Origin: Apostichopus californicus
Taxonomy: Eukaryota > Echinodermata > Holothuroidea > Aspidochirotida > Stichopodidae
Reading direction: 5' to 3'
Assembly: GCA_020650975.1 (NCBI GenBank)
Contig: JAIPMN010002491.1
Coordinates: 3,125 to 25,264, forward strand
DNA length: 22,140 bases
Under the pieces are notes generated by a model. That model did no database searches, had not been told where the DNA came from, and worked only from the letters and a program-made list of their open reading frames with translations. The position numbers were made by a program, and so were the translations under genes. Below are positions 10,616 through 21,600 of this stretch, piece after piece (position 1 is the first letter of the stretch; each line of letters begins with the position of its first letter).

Positions 10616-11470
10616 ATTCAAGCTCAGAGTCAAAATAAAACATTTAAAACATTTCCTTGCAGACTTTCTGTCAAAATGTCGTTTGTTGTTCCTCTAAATA
10701 ACATTGATGAAAAGCTTATTCAAATGTTCAATTTGTCTTAATAAAGAACCGGAACCTTTTCCTTGCCTTCATCGATGTTGCAGGGATTGCTTATAGGATC
10801 AAACATATGTCAACCCCACCCAACGATTCCTTTCGGTGTCCAAAATGCAACCATGAATATAGCAAGGTAGGTAAAGGATTCGGTGGACTATAGGTATTGA
10901 TTGGAACATGAAAACTCTGTTACACTTCATTGAACTTAAACAATCTGTTGATAATGACGACGATGTTGATTGTGTAAGATTGTACAAAGAAGGCAAAACG
11001 TACGGCTTATTGTTTCAAGTGAAACAATTATTTGTGCGAACACTGTTGCCAATCCCATGGCACAAATGAAATCCTCAAAGAACACTGGGAGGGTGTCGTA
11101 TAGTTCTTAAAGATGCTGGTTTAGAAGAGTCGTCGCTGCAGAAAGGATTACCATATGCTAAGGAAGTTACACCCATGTGTAATTTTCATCACTCTGAAAA
11201 AGTTTTGACTATGCTGTGCTTCCTGCGGTAACTTGGCTCTTTGTGCAGCGTGTTTGACATCTGGTAAACACAAAGGTCATGCGCTACAAGACGTCAAGGA
11301 AGTGGCACAGGTGGAGAGGCTGGCACACATTTGAAGAAGAAGTACAAATTGCTCTTAGTAAAGTTAGAGACAACGTTTATAGCCTATCTTCGAAAATAGA
11401 GAATGTTAGAAACAAACTTCATGCCAATGTTTCTGATAGGAAGAAACGATTACAAGAACAATACATTATC
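10616..11470 (+). pseudogene. TRIM pseudogene, degraded duplicate of the 5058-7253 gene
   Basis: The region matches the upstream TRIM gene from its 5' splice acceptor (atttccttgcag, ending 10662) and leader through the ATG at 10676 to about residue 255 of the intact protein, near the start of the coiled coil. Recognisable pieces are the RING (PCLHRCCRDC), B-box 1 (AYCFK, SH), B-box 2 (SCGNLALCAACLTSGKHKGH) and the first coiled-coil helix. Lesions include an extra A near 10711, a 6-base in-frame deletion near 10746, TAG at 10794-10796, further shifts, and TGA at 11020-11022 where a B-box cysteine codon stood. The coiled coil is cut off and replaced by TTACA-rich repeats; no propeller remains. 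Intronic sequence before the acceptor (an aaaataaaac block) is shared, so this arose by DNA duplication and not by retroposition. Confidence 0.92.
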
Positions 11471-11845
11471 TTACAAGTTATCTTACAAGTTACATTACAT
11501 TATCTTACAAGTTATATTACAAGTTACATTACGTTATGGTATATAACATTGCATTAACGTACAAGAAACGATGATCGTAGACATAAACTTGAAAGACTTA
11601 CAAATAAAATCCATCATATATTTTATACAAGTTACATAGTATTACGTTACAATATACATAACAAGTTACTTTACAAGTGATATCACATATTTCATTACAT
11701 TATATCTCAGTGCATCATACCGAACAAGGCACGATGAATTGATGTACACAATAATGTTTAGAAATGCTTACAAACAAAAGCCCATACATTAGAGTACATA
11801 ATGTTACAGTGTGCAGTACAGAAAATTACATTACATTGACATCGT
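11461..11845. repeat. TTACA-rich degenerate tandem repeat
   Basis: Variants of cttacaagttacatta and ttacattacattat recur densely from 11461 to about 11535 and more loosely to about 11845 (ttacaagttacatagtattacg, aattacattacattg). The array begins precisely where homology to the TRIM coiled coil ends, so it marks the truncation point of the pseudogene. Units are irregular (7-15 bases) and no coding meaning is seen. Confidence 0.7.
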
Positions 11846-12414
11846 ATCACCAATCACATTACATATGCATTCAATAATGATAAGCCTTGATGTGTTTTTC
11901 AAAGCAATCACTTTCAGTGGTCTCATTCCTTTCATTAGGTATTTAGTATTAATTATTTTTACCGAGACATCCTGCCACGTCTGCTTTATTGGAATCACAC
12001 TAAAAAAAACGCGACATCTGATTTTCTGATAAGCAGATGCCACCAGTGGCGTAGGAAAAGGAGACCGGGGAGGGGGGGATGCTGAAACGGTATAGTGTAG
12101 AAAGTGCCTCATATATGGTTCACCAAGATTTGGCGCATAGAAGTCCTTTCTCTGAAAATTATTCCACTCCCCCCCCCCTCCCCCGTCTCGAGTAGCCGGA
12201 AGCGGACAATTATCAGTACTTGCGTTTTCCTTTTAAGCACGAACGCACTAGTTTTCAACTGAAGCGAAAAGCAGTTTACGTTACTCTTGTAAATGTAGAA
12301 TTAATTGTTGTTTCTATAGTTGCAAAATAACTTTTGTGCACACTGAACTACGTGGTGAATCTAATCATGAATCTTTTGTTAAGTGAGTTGCTAGCTTCAG
12401 GTTAGATCGTCAAG
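11846..12414. other. Intergenic region upstream of NDUFB8, probable promoter side
   Basis: No gene is seen. The left part is AT-rich. At 12061-12190 there are G-rich (12068-12078) and C-rich (12169-12184) runs. The last roughly 200 bases should hold the NDUFB8 promoter and 5' UTR, but no TATA box or initiator could be chosen with confidence. Confidence 0.4.
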
Positions 12415-15400
12415 ATGGCTCTGACTTGTCGTTGCCTCGCTAGGAGGATGCTAAAATATACCCTGCTGCCAAGGGTGGCAACGGCACGATTTGCGTCGAA
12501 TGGTAAGTGTAAACATGAGGCCTTACTTTTTTTTGCAATTATATGAGATACAAGTATCAAAGAAATGGGTCAATGATATTTCAAAGTAGGCTAGGCACTA
12601 TAGCCTAGGCCTATACAGTTAACGTTAGCTTAACAATAACATTATACTATTCTAGTACTAGCCTAGCACAATAGCCTATCAATTTGACAGGGTCCTTGGT
12701 ACACAAATACTTAGTATCGATTGTGATTCCCTTCAAAATCTCAGTGAATTGGAAAAAAGAAAGATTCTGGATCAATCTCCATTCATCACCTGTTCGCATT
12801 TAGTTGCGTTTGTGTCATGGAGCGCAATAATGCAAAGGCTCTCCCATCATTTGCCACACAGTAACTAGCCTATACCAAGGGCTTAGGCTAGGCCTCAAAG
12901 GAAAGGTTTCGACAATGTATGTATTTGCATGTATTTTAGATCCTCCTGCAAAGCAGGAACTCGCGAAGAAGCCATCATTGGCTTATCAAAGATTCATATT
13001 TAACGTCCATGATAATGAATCGTCAATTGTCAACAACTCTGTAACTGGACGACATACATTAATCTAAGTTGGAGTGACTCAAACTCGGGACCTTATGATT
13101 GAAAGGCAGCGGCTTTAACCACTGAGCTAACACTCCCTCAATATTCTCAAGTTTTATTACCTGATCTACACAAGCTAAACATCCGCAAAATTACTGGAAT
13201 GTTGGTCAGGATTTACCCATTTTACATAAAAATAGCCATGTTCTGAGCATTAGGATGAAATAAAGCATATGGTTCAGCTATGTAAAATTTAAAATGCCAC
13301 AAATTTTCTGATAAGCTTTTTAACACAGCCTTTTAAGATGTTACCATAACAATATGATTACAGTCTTCTTTCAATCATATAATCGTAAACAATCCCTCAA
13401 AGTACTGTACATACTATTAGTCATGCTATAGTATATATGTGAAACATGGGCTAATACAGATCAAAGATAGTTTACTCTTTGTTATATCAATTTAAAGTAT
13501 CTGAAACTCTACGGTAGAGCTGAATGGGGGTGTTGGAATCAGGAGTATCTACATTCTACACTATGAAGTTCATATTTCTGGTTCTCTAAAACTGTTTATC
13601 AGATCCCCTCAGAAATGAGATAATTTTTATTCGTAGCTTGTGTTGTTTATTGAACTCCTGTTCCCATGTATTGTATAACGGATGTCAGGAGAAAATCAAG
13701 CTCTCTTTATATTTTCTTTCCCACTTGCATCATTGAAGCTTGTAGTGTGTCTAGACCTTGAAATTGAGGCTACTGTACAGTATGTACTGGCTAAAGTCCA
13801 GTAAATATTAAGAAAATAAACACATGGTAATTTGGATAACCATTGTCAGTCAAAACATCACATGCTTTCAGTACCTGACATAATTCATGCAATAAATGCT
13901 TATTATCAATATACCTTATTAGGCTGCCCCCATGTAAACCTGTTCAGTTACTGTTGTGTGCTGTAATTCAGGAAAATGCCAGTGAGGACTTGATTTTAGC
14001 CAGTAGATTTTTTAAGCATACACATGGTTAAAATTGTGAATTTCTAAGCCTGATATTTAGGACGTTGGTGTTTGCCCAGTATGTCCAGTACTCATTGTGT
14101 ATGTACTCATTTATCTCATCACAGGTGATGATCGCAAGTCTGGTGCGTATCCTCGTACGCCTGAAGAGAGAGCAGCTGCTGCAAAAAAGTATAACATACG
14201 GGTACAAGACTATGAACCTTATCCAGATGATGGCTTCGGTTGGGGAGATTACCCAAAGTTCCCTGCTGTTCATGAAGATTATAAAGACCCACATGGTGAC
14301 TGGGATTTCCCCGACCAAAGGAGAAACTTTGGGGAAACAGTAAGTTATAACTGTGAGCTTTGTAGCTTGTGTTGACTTCTGTTCTTTTTTACGAAGAAAC
14401 ATTTGCAAGACTCACATTTGGGTCGCAACCCATAGTTTGTGGACTTGCTGCAAAGTGAATACAGTCAATTTCACTCCTGTCAGCCTTGATCATATCTTGC
14501 AGTGTTGTACCCATCCACATTTTTGTTGTTTGCTGTGGAATTTTCATAGCAACTTCAGTTGTGGGTACTAGCTACAGTGTTGCTCTGTTTGTATTTCGTA
14601 TGTTAGTTTATATCACGATCAGTTTTTTTAGAATTTGCCAATTGTGACAGATAAAAGAAAATCTAGTTGCTAGTTTGCAATCAGTCGATACATCTCTATT
14701 TCTCTTTTATTGGATAAAGTCATGAAGAGTGCTAAGGTTTTGTGTGCTCTACAATCTATTAATTTATCAGCCAATGAGCCACTTTAGTTTTGCTATGAGA
14801 TGTTTCATTAATTATTCCAGTGTTATGCTTATTGAATTTTTCCTTTCTTTTCAGCCGCACATAGATTATGATGTAATGGTCAGGAATAGGCCAGCTCCTT
14901 ACCTTGAAGGGGATAACATACCCCAGTAAGTAAACCTGTCATCATTGAATGCAATTAGATTAGGTGAATGAATGATGTGTAAATATTGATACCTGTGACA
15001 GTATATACTGCAGGCAGAAAACTCAAGGGCCATGACAAACTGGTTAACAACATTTATTCCTTTTTGAGTACTTATCATGCAGCCTCCCAGACCACAACCA
15101 CTGAACAACAGAGCTGATAAGTATGTAGATGGTGCTGGTGGAACTCAGTAAATTGTGCTGGTGGAGCCACAATTCCCTAACTACAGCATAATGATGTTAT
15201 GTTAACCTCAACCCATTAACAATAGGAATTATACAGATCACAATATACCTGCTGCTCTATGTATGGAATATAAATAAAAAGGAAAAAAAGAGTCAGCTAG
15301 CTGGCTGTGTTTCTAAGGAACAAATCTATATTAGGCTGTCCCTTTAGAGAAAAAAACAAACATTTGGAGTCCCTAAATTCCGGGCTAAAATTTAACTAGA

Positions 15401-16759
15401 TTCGATTCACTGACTCGGGTCATTACAACACTGATAGTACTTCTCTTACTTCAATTTTCATAAATCAAAAACCAGAATAACCAGATTGTTCATCTCTCAC
15501 AGGTGGAAGCAGGCAGCCATCTTGGGTGGTGTTTTAGTCACCCTGGGATTCTTATTCTATGCCGGACAAAAATACAAACTATTTCAGCCTGCCGTAAGTC
15601 AAGTTTTTGTTTTCTTTTTCCACGGTTGGATGAGTTAAGATTTAAGTCTAAGTAGTTAGGTTAAGGTCATAAGTTTTGCGGCAAAGTTTTAGCCTGCTAA
15701 AATAGAGTCTAACACTCCTGGAAGGGCTCTCACTCCTGACAGTAAATTTCATAACAGGAGTGATCACTTTTTATTCCTCACAAGAGGCAAATTCTTATCT
15801 TTGTGGTGGTGGTGTGCAGCATGTATAATACCTTGGCCTGTAAACATGATAACTTAAAAAGGACGAGATGGTGAATCACACTTGGTGCAGCTTGGTTCAC
15901 TTTAGTGAGTACGTACAAGAATCTTTGTTTTCGTGGAGATCAAAGGTTAACAAGGTCAAAGTCTGAAACCGTTTAAACATGATAACTTCAACATTAAACT
16001 TTGTATGAACTACAGGTATGTAAATGCATCCTAGTCAGTGTTGGGTTGTGGTGTCGACGGAAAGGAGAATTAATCTGGACAAGAAATGGCTTCAGGTGGC
16101 GTGTCTGTTTTATCTCCTTGTCTGGTCATGTATTCCAGCTTCAACTACTATAGTAAAGTGGATCATTGCTGGCTTTCGTGAAGGCCCAGAAATGTCTGAA
16201 ACATCCCTACATGGCTGTAGTAAAACCTTGGATGCATGATAACAGAGCTTGTCTCATACCCTATCTTTTTCTATATATGTTGATTTTTGTTTGTATTTGA
16301 GGGAAAAGGGCAAAGTTCCACCTATTTGGATTTTATGTCTTTGTTTCATTTGCAGGCTCCCAAGTAATACCCTTATAATGGTCTTTGTTTGATTGCAATA
16401 ATGTATGTATATTAGTTCCTCCTGCAAGCAGGAACTCGCGAAGAAGCCATCATTGGCTTATCAAAGCCGCAAGCTGACCGAAGTCCATGATTATGAATTG
16501 TTAATTGTCAACAACTCTGTAACTGGACGACATACATTAATCTGGGAGTGACTTGAACTGGGGACCTTATGATTAAAAGGCACCGGCGTTAACCACTGAG
16601 CTAGCACTCCAAGATAATATAATAATATATTAAAAATATATAATAATGGTCTTTGTTTTATTGCAGGCTCCCAAGCAATACCCTTATAATGATCTTTGGA
16701 TTGAAAAAGGAGGAGATCCAGATAATATACCGGAGAAGCCAAAACACTATGAATTTTAA
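12415..16759 (+). CDS. NDUFB8: NADH dehydrogenase 1 beta subcomplex subunit 8 (mitochondrial complex I)
   Basis: Five exons join cleanly: 12415-12502, 14125-14339, 14855-14925, 15503-15593 and 16667-16759, all with GT-AG borders, giving 185 residues and a TAA stop. Vertebrate NDUFB8 is 186. NDUFB8 is an accessory, non-catalytic subunit of the membrane arm of respiratory complex I in the inner mitochondrial membrane. Exon 1 encodes an Arg-rich, acid-free leader (MALTCRCLARRML...) typical of a mitochondrial presequence. Exon 2 carries the family signature YPRTPEERAAAAKKYN and DYEPYPDDG. Exon 4 gives one transmembrane helix (AAILGGVLVTLGFLFYAG). Exon 5 carries the conserved end KQYPYNDLWIEKGGDP. 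Intron phases after exons 1-4 are 1, 0, 2 and 0. The start is the ATG in CAAGATGG. Introns 1 and 4 contain tRNA-SINEs, and intron 4 contains a broken copy of the start of exon 5. Confidence 0.95.
12914..13136 (-). mobile_element. tRNA-derived SINE, copy 1 (NDUFB8 intron 1)
   Basis: On the minus strand the right end starts with a tRNA-like head: GGAGTG acceptor half, A-box TAGCTCAGTGG, an anticodon-like loop CTTTCAA, B-box-like GAGTTTGAGTC, and CACTCC closing the acceptor stem. The body and tail run leftwards to an ATGT-rich end. It is very similar along its length to the copy at 16399-16610, differing by substitutions and small indels. The A and B boxes would be an internal RNA polymerase III promoter. 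No target duplication could be fixed. Confidence 0.85.
16356..16398 (+). pseudogene. Broken partial duplicate of NDUFB8 exon 5
   Basis: This copies the acceptor (tttgcag, ending 16355) and the first roughly 40 bases of the real exon 5 at 16667. Its frame reads GCT CCC AAG TAA, because the CAA of the real exon is a stop here. Similarity continues through cccttataatg and fades at a gattgcaata block, directly beside the SINE starting at about 16399. The pyrimidine tract (gtctttgttt) is also duplicated. Because intron 4 is phase 0, splicing to this acceptor would give a protein cut after 158 residues, lacking the conserved C-terminus. Confidence 0.85.
16399..16610 (-). mobile_element. tRNA-derived SINE, copy 2 (NDUFB8 intron 4)
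   Basis: This has the same structure and orientation as the intron 1 copy. Its head on the minus strand reads GGAGTGCTAGCTCAGTGG at the right end, with an anticodon-like loop CTTTTAA, a B-box-like AGTTCAAGTC and closing CACTCC. The left end is ATGT-rich. It lies between the broken exon 5 copy and the functional exon 5, so it may have interrupted the older exon copy. Confidence 0.85.
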
Positions 16760-17516
16760 TGAAAGTTTGAGAAAAGCAACAACCAGCGAACTGTAAGCCA
16801 GGATGGTCAGTGTGTCATACTTTGCTGCTGCTTTAGTGACTTCCATCATCTTTATAACTACATTGTGAGTGTAGTACAAGGGAAAATTGTCATTTGCCAA
16901 AATTACTGAACAGATTGCCCTCACCAATTGTTACTGCCAGCAGATGGGATAACCCCTTAAAAGTATTCCTTAAAGAAACCTGCGAAATTTGTCAGCGTCA
17001 TTTTCTTTCTTGAGGTAAAAAGTTCTGTATTAAAGTAAATGAGAATGAAGCAATTAACTTTAGAACTGATGTTGCATAAATCTGGTGGGCTGGATCCCCT
17101 GATCCCCGGATCCCCTGAACAAAATGAAAAGTTTCCTTCCTTGTTGGATCATGGATGAAGGTTTGCCACTAAGTTATTTCACTGGTAGCCATTTGGGTAG
17201 AGTCATGCTTTTGTGTTGGTGATTCACTACATCGAAAAGTTTCTTATATGAAATTTAATGTACGCTGAACGTTCTATTGTTCATACCGTGGTTAAGTAGC
17301 AGTACAGTGTTAACCACTTCAATACTGGCCACCTTAGAGATACAGATGATGTCGAAATGGAGAGACAAAGGACAATTATTAGTAAGAGTTTTTCATTACT
17401 CCATCTTTGGAGAGGTCAACCCTATGCCCTAATATTAAATATGTTTACCATCATAATAAATGTAGTTATAATGTTCCATAAAGTAACCATGTATGATTGA
17501 AGTCAATATTGCTGAC

Positions 17517-17578
17517 CACCCCTCCACTTACCCCTCCCCGTGACCCCTCCCCTGCACCTCCTCCACTTCCATCTCCTT
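17517..17578. repeat. C-rich CCCCTCC tract
   Basis: About 62 bases with repeated CCCCTCC/CCACTT words are nearly all pyrimidine on the plus strand. The complementary G runs could form a G-quadruplex, and the tract could adopt triplex structure. This is compositional evidence only. Confidence 0.6.
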
Positions 17579-18221
17579 GTTATCCTATGCAGTAAGAAAG
17601 TAGCAATATAAATGCTGCAAGAAGAACAAAATGGTTTTGAAATTTCAGGGTTTTGTCAGTTGGTTTCCATTTGTCCCTGTTCCCTCATCAGTAGAAATAC
17701 GATTTCTTTTCTTTTTTTGGCAATAAAGATTTCAGAAGTTAACTCAGTCAGTTATGATTTGAGAGTATTTTCGCTTGATTGCAATGTTGTAGCATTGATG
17801 TTGTTAGCATGTTGCGGTGGTTGTTTGCTTTGTTGAAATCCTTGCAATTGTATCTCACATATTGAGAGTCAGAAACGTTGAGAACGTGGTCCAGTGGAGT
17901 AAGCAGAGATTTGTATAGCGAAAATAATAAAAATTGGAAGAAGGGCAGATAGCTCTTCTTGAGAAATCATTTCTCCTTTTCTGACACAATTTTTAATTAT
18001 TTGTACTGTTCTCAGTAGTAACATCCAAGATATGCTTAACGTTTTCAGATATACTACCAGGGAAGTTCACGATCAAAATAAAGGGATCGAGGTTAGCTAG
18101 TTGGCAGAACATTTGGTTGTCCACACATTACAGTAAATGCTGCAGCTCATCGTTATTCATCTAACTGATAATGCCCATCTCACGAAGCCGTCATGAATGG
18201 CGATTACCTTATTATTGTCAT

Positions 18222-18345
18222 GGTTCCTTATATAGCGCAAATACTATAAAATATATATATTCAAATGCGCTTTACATGATGAAGAATAAAACAATAATAA
18301 GAAAATTAAAAAAAAAAAAAAAATCAAGTTAAATTAAGTTAATAA
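18222..18345 (+). repeat. Dispersed-repeat remnant with A-rich tail
   Basis: A block ggttccttatatagcgc, an AT-rich spacer, then aaatgcgctttacatgatg is followed by A-rich sequence including a run of 16 A at 18308-18323. The gcgc words on both sides form a weak inverted pair. Tails of retroposed elements look like this, but the family is not identified. Confidence 0.45.
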
Positions 18346-18500
18346 AAATAGTGGATAAAAGAATATAATAACTACATGATAAACAGTAAAACAAATATAT
18401 AGCAAGAAAACCTTAAAAGGTTCTCCTAGGCACAATTGTCGTTTTGAAATGTCGAAGTTCAACACATTAAATATTTGAGTGGTAGTGATGGATCTCTGGA

Positions 18501-18506
18501 TTTATT
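18501..18506 (-). promoter_or_regulatory. Candidate polyadenylation signal of the Tie-like gene
   Basis: On the minus strand this is AATAAA, 150 bases after the TGA stop of the Tie-like gene. Its position supports the view that the gene truly ends there. Confidence 0.55.
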
Positions 18507-18655
18507 CAACAGTTAGCAAAAGAAATGTTTCGTGTTCAAAAAGAGGCAAAAAGATTGAGTGGAATATGAGCTCAAAATTAGCTTTAAAAAACCCATTACA
18601 GCTGACTGTAAGAATTTAAATGCCGACACCAGTAAATTGTGTAAAATTAAAATGT

Positions 18656-21600
18656 TCAGTTGAGCTGTTGGCAATTGGGTCCTTCGTAGTCATTATCACA
18701 AAAGTCGAGAGTACCGTCACCGCAGACTCCAGTTTTGGAGTCACATGGAATCCAAGATCCAACACAGTGGCATTTTTGCAAGCAGCTCCAGCCAAACCGA
18801 CCAGGTGGACAAACTGAAAAAGTTCGAACGTAAGATTTTAAGTCATATCAGTATTTGATGGTAAATGCAAAGGTCTTAAAGTGTAAAATGGGGGGAGGGG
18901 GTGGGGTGAGGAGAAAAGTGGGTCTGGGGAAATGCATGTAGAGTGGAGTGGAAAATGCGATATCTAAATTACAAAGGTAACATATTTACAAAGGTAACAT
19001 AGAAATACAAAATTTACATAATCATGTTTTTACTCTTTGTAAGGATCAAAATGCTCACCCCTGTCACATTTTGGTCCCCAGTAACCACGAGCGCAGAGGC
19101 AACCCAAAGGATCCGCGAAGCAGAACAATGCTCCCCTGCAGTCTCTTGGTATTCCGTCACCAAGATCCTTGCAGGTTAACCCCTTTCCAGGTGGGCCAAT
19201 CCTCAAATTTCCAGTATAAACTGGAAAACAAATTAAATTTACAGTATAATAATATGCAACGTAATTCTTTGGTGAAGTAGCTATCCAACTTAAACTTTCT
19301 GTCAACGCAGGGTCGAAATAATTAAAATATTACACCAAATACCAATATACTTAAGCATACCACCAATATAATTAAGCATATCACCAAACTGCCAAAATAC
19401 TTAAGCATACCACAGAACTATCATATCAATATACTTAAGCATACCACCAAACTACCAATATAGTTAAGCAGACTATCTATATACTAAAGCATACAACAAA
19501 TCTACCAATATAGTCAAGCATACTACCAAACTACCGATATAGTTAAGCATAACAACAAACTATATATATACTTAAGCATACCACCAAATTGATCACGACC
19601 CAACTCGACCGCCATGACCAAGTTTTCGATTGTCGTGAAGACCCATCGACTTACAACTAATCCCCGCACACTTACCGACTGATCAGTGCAAGCAAACTGC
19701 TTGCTGCAACAAACCAGATATTAAGTCACATGCACATGTATAACCCCGTGATTGGTTAAATTTGTTTTAGTCTTGAACCACCGTACACTGCCGACATGCT
19801 AATCGTGAAAACGCTACATATTCAGCTTTCCTGACTATCGCATCCCACCAGAACAAAGATATGAACGGAAAGTGGATTGGTAATAGAGGGCGATATATTC
19901 CTACGTCACATTCAGAGCCGTATATACCGCTCTGGTCACATTACTTTCCGGTGGAACTCTCCATGCTGTCCTTTGTTGGACAAATTTGGCAGTCGGAGGA
20001 GAAGGGGGGGGGGGTTAAGGGAACTACTGACCCGAGGCATGGAATAAGTTAAGGATATCAGATAAATAATAAAGCATTCTCACTTGCATTACGCAAGGAA
20101 AATGCAGAATGCAAATAGAGTGCCTGGTGACATAACTGTCCCCAGGTCTCGACGACTCTAAATATCCACATGGTGCTATCAGATAGGCCTACCAGTGGTA
20201 TATACATACTTGTTTCGCACTGTTGACCGTAGAATCCAAGTGGACAAATGCATTTCCAATCGTTGACGGGGAATACTTCTCCAAGCACGCCACCATTAAA
20301 ACAGCTGGAGGTTCCTTTCGTACATATACCATCAGCAACAAAACTACCTTCGGGACATCCTGTATTGGCGGAAAATCAATTAAAGGAATAAATTATTATG
20401 TACTGAAAAAATTAGTCGTAACTGCATTTATCTATTTGGAAACATGAATTTTCTGTTCAACTTACCTCAATTTGTGATGGAGATTAGAGACCAAACTTTC
20501 TACGCAGTCAAATTGAAGCAGGATTTTTTTAAATTATTTTTAGACTGAAATACGTTATATATGGTTTTCTTTATTTTAAACTGCATCCGAATCGATAAGA
20601 ATAGACGAATAGATACAGTTTCATTAGTCACCGTTTGAAACTTTACCAATAATTAAATATTTATTTTGCATCGATATTATGATTGGATAAATGGCCATGG
20701 CTGACTGAGTTATTATGAATTTTGTAACATATCCGTTTATTTGACATATTCTTTTCCTTATCGAAATTAATACCACCTCACCCCCCCCCCCCCCTTAACT
20801 GTGAATTCAGATATAGAAATTCATTTCAAACATTTCCCTTACAATTATTACAATTGGAAATAAACGAGCAACATTATCGTCTGCGCGTTTGCCGCAATTC
20901 CGAAACTTTGTTGGCCAGCAGAATTATTCGTATAGTCACGCATAGTTCATGACAAATCAAAATAGCGCTAAGTAATGATGATACTTAATTAGCAAGTATA
21001 GTTAAAACGTACTTCGAATGATTAAGCGGATAACCGTTCTGTATCCACTACCTCCTCGCTGATTACGGAAAACTTCGTAATAACCATCGTTCTTGCCAAA
21101 GCTTGCTCGCTTGATCTCGAAGTAACATTTTCCTGAATATTTCGTCAAACCCTTGCCATTGAATTTCCATCTCAGTTCGTTCGTATAGCGTGAGAAGCCG
21201 ACACCGATCACAACATCCTCCTTATTGTTTATGGTAATGGTTGGTCCGAATAAAGGCTTCAGCGAATCTGTGAAATGGGATATCTGAAGTTATTCCGTTA
21301 TGACCAGAGAAAAATAAAACTGCGATCATGAACAGGAAAATGAGTGGGAAATTATTTTAGGAATGAATTTAACAGATTAAATAAAAAACAAGCTACAAAG
21401 AGAAAAGAAAAAAAAGGAGAAGAAAATGACTTAAATTGATAGTCGAATTGTGTTCTGCCAACTGAGGTATCCAGCCATTGTTTATAAAACCACGCACAGG
21501 GCTGAATCTATCTAGGTTCGAATTCTAGCCGAACTAGACAATAACTGCTTGCTCTTTTTAAAGAAAAGCAAATCATTGTAGAACAATCAAATGGCTTTGT

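Larger units (their letters stand above)
16760..18490. other. NDUFB8 3' UTR and convergent intergenic spacer
   Basis: No gene was recognised. Possible plus-strand poly(A) signals for NDUFB8 are ATTAAA at 17029-17034 and AATAAA at 17455-17460 and 17722-17727; none stands out. The open frame at 17612-17836 has no motif. The stretch separates NDUFB8 (plus) from the tail of the Tie-like gene (minus), so the two genes converge here. Confidence 0.45.

Noticed and set aside
12044-12200. Possible MITE beginning CAGTGGCGTAGG
   Set aside because: The left end resembles common transposon ends, but no matching inverted end or target duplication was found; the G and C runs alone make a weak inverted pair.
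14028-14408. 126-residue minus-strand open frame
   Set aside because: It is antisense to NDUFB8 exon 2 and has no motif; a shadow of the coding exon.
16024-16239. 71-residue open frame in NDUFB8 intron 4
   Set aside because: It lies inside an intron, has no recognisable domain, and has no splice or regulatory context of its own.
19331-19589. Spaced repeats that could suggest a CRISPR array
   Set aside because: The units are degenerate, contiguous and of uneven length, without unique spacers, and sit in an intron of an animal gene. It is a minisatellite.
21513-21530. Second T-arm-like AGGTTCGAATTCTAG as a SINE or tRNA remnant
   Set aside because: No A-box upstream and no similarity to the two clear SINE copies.
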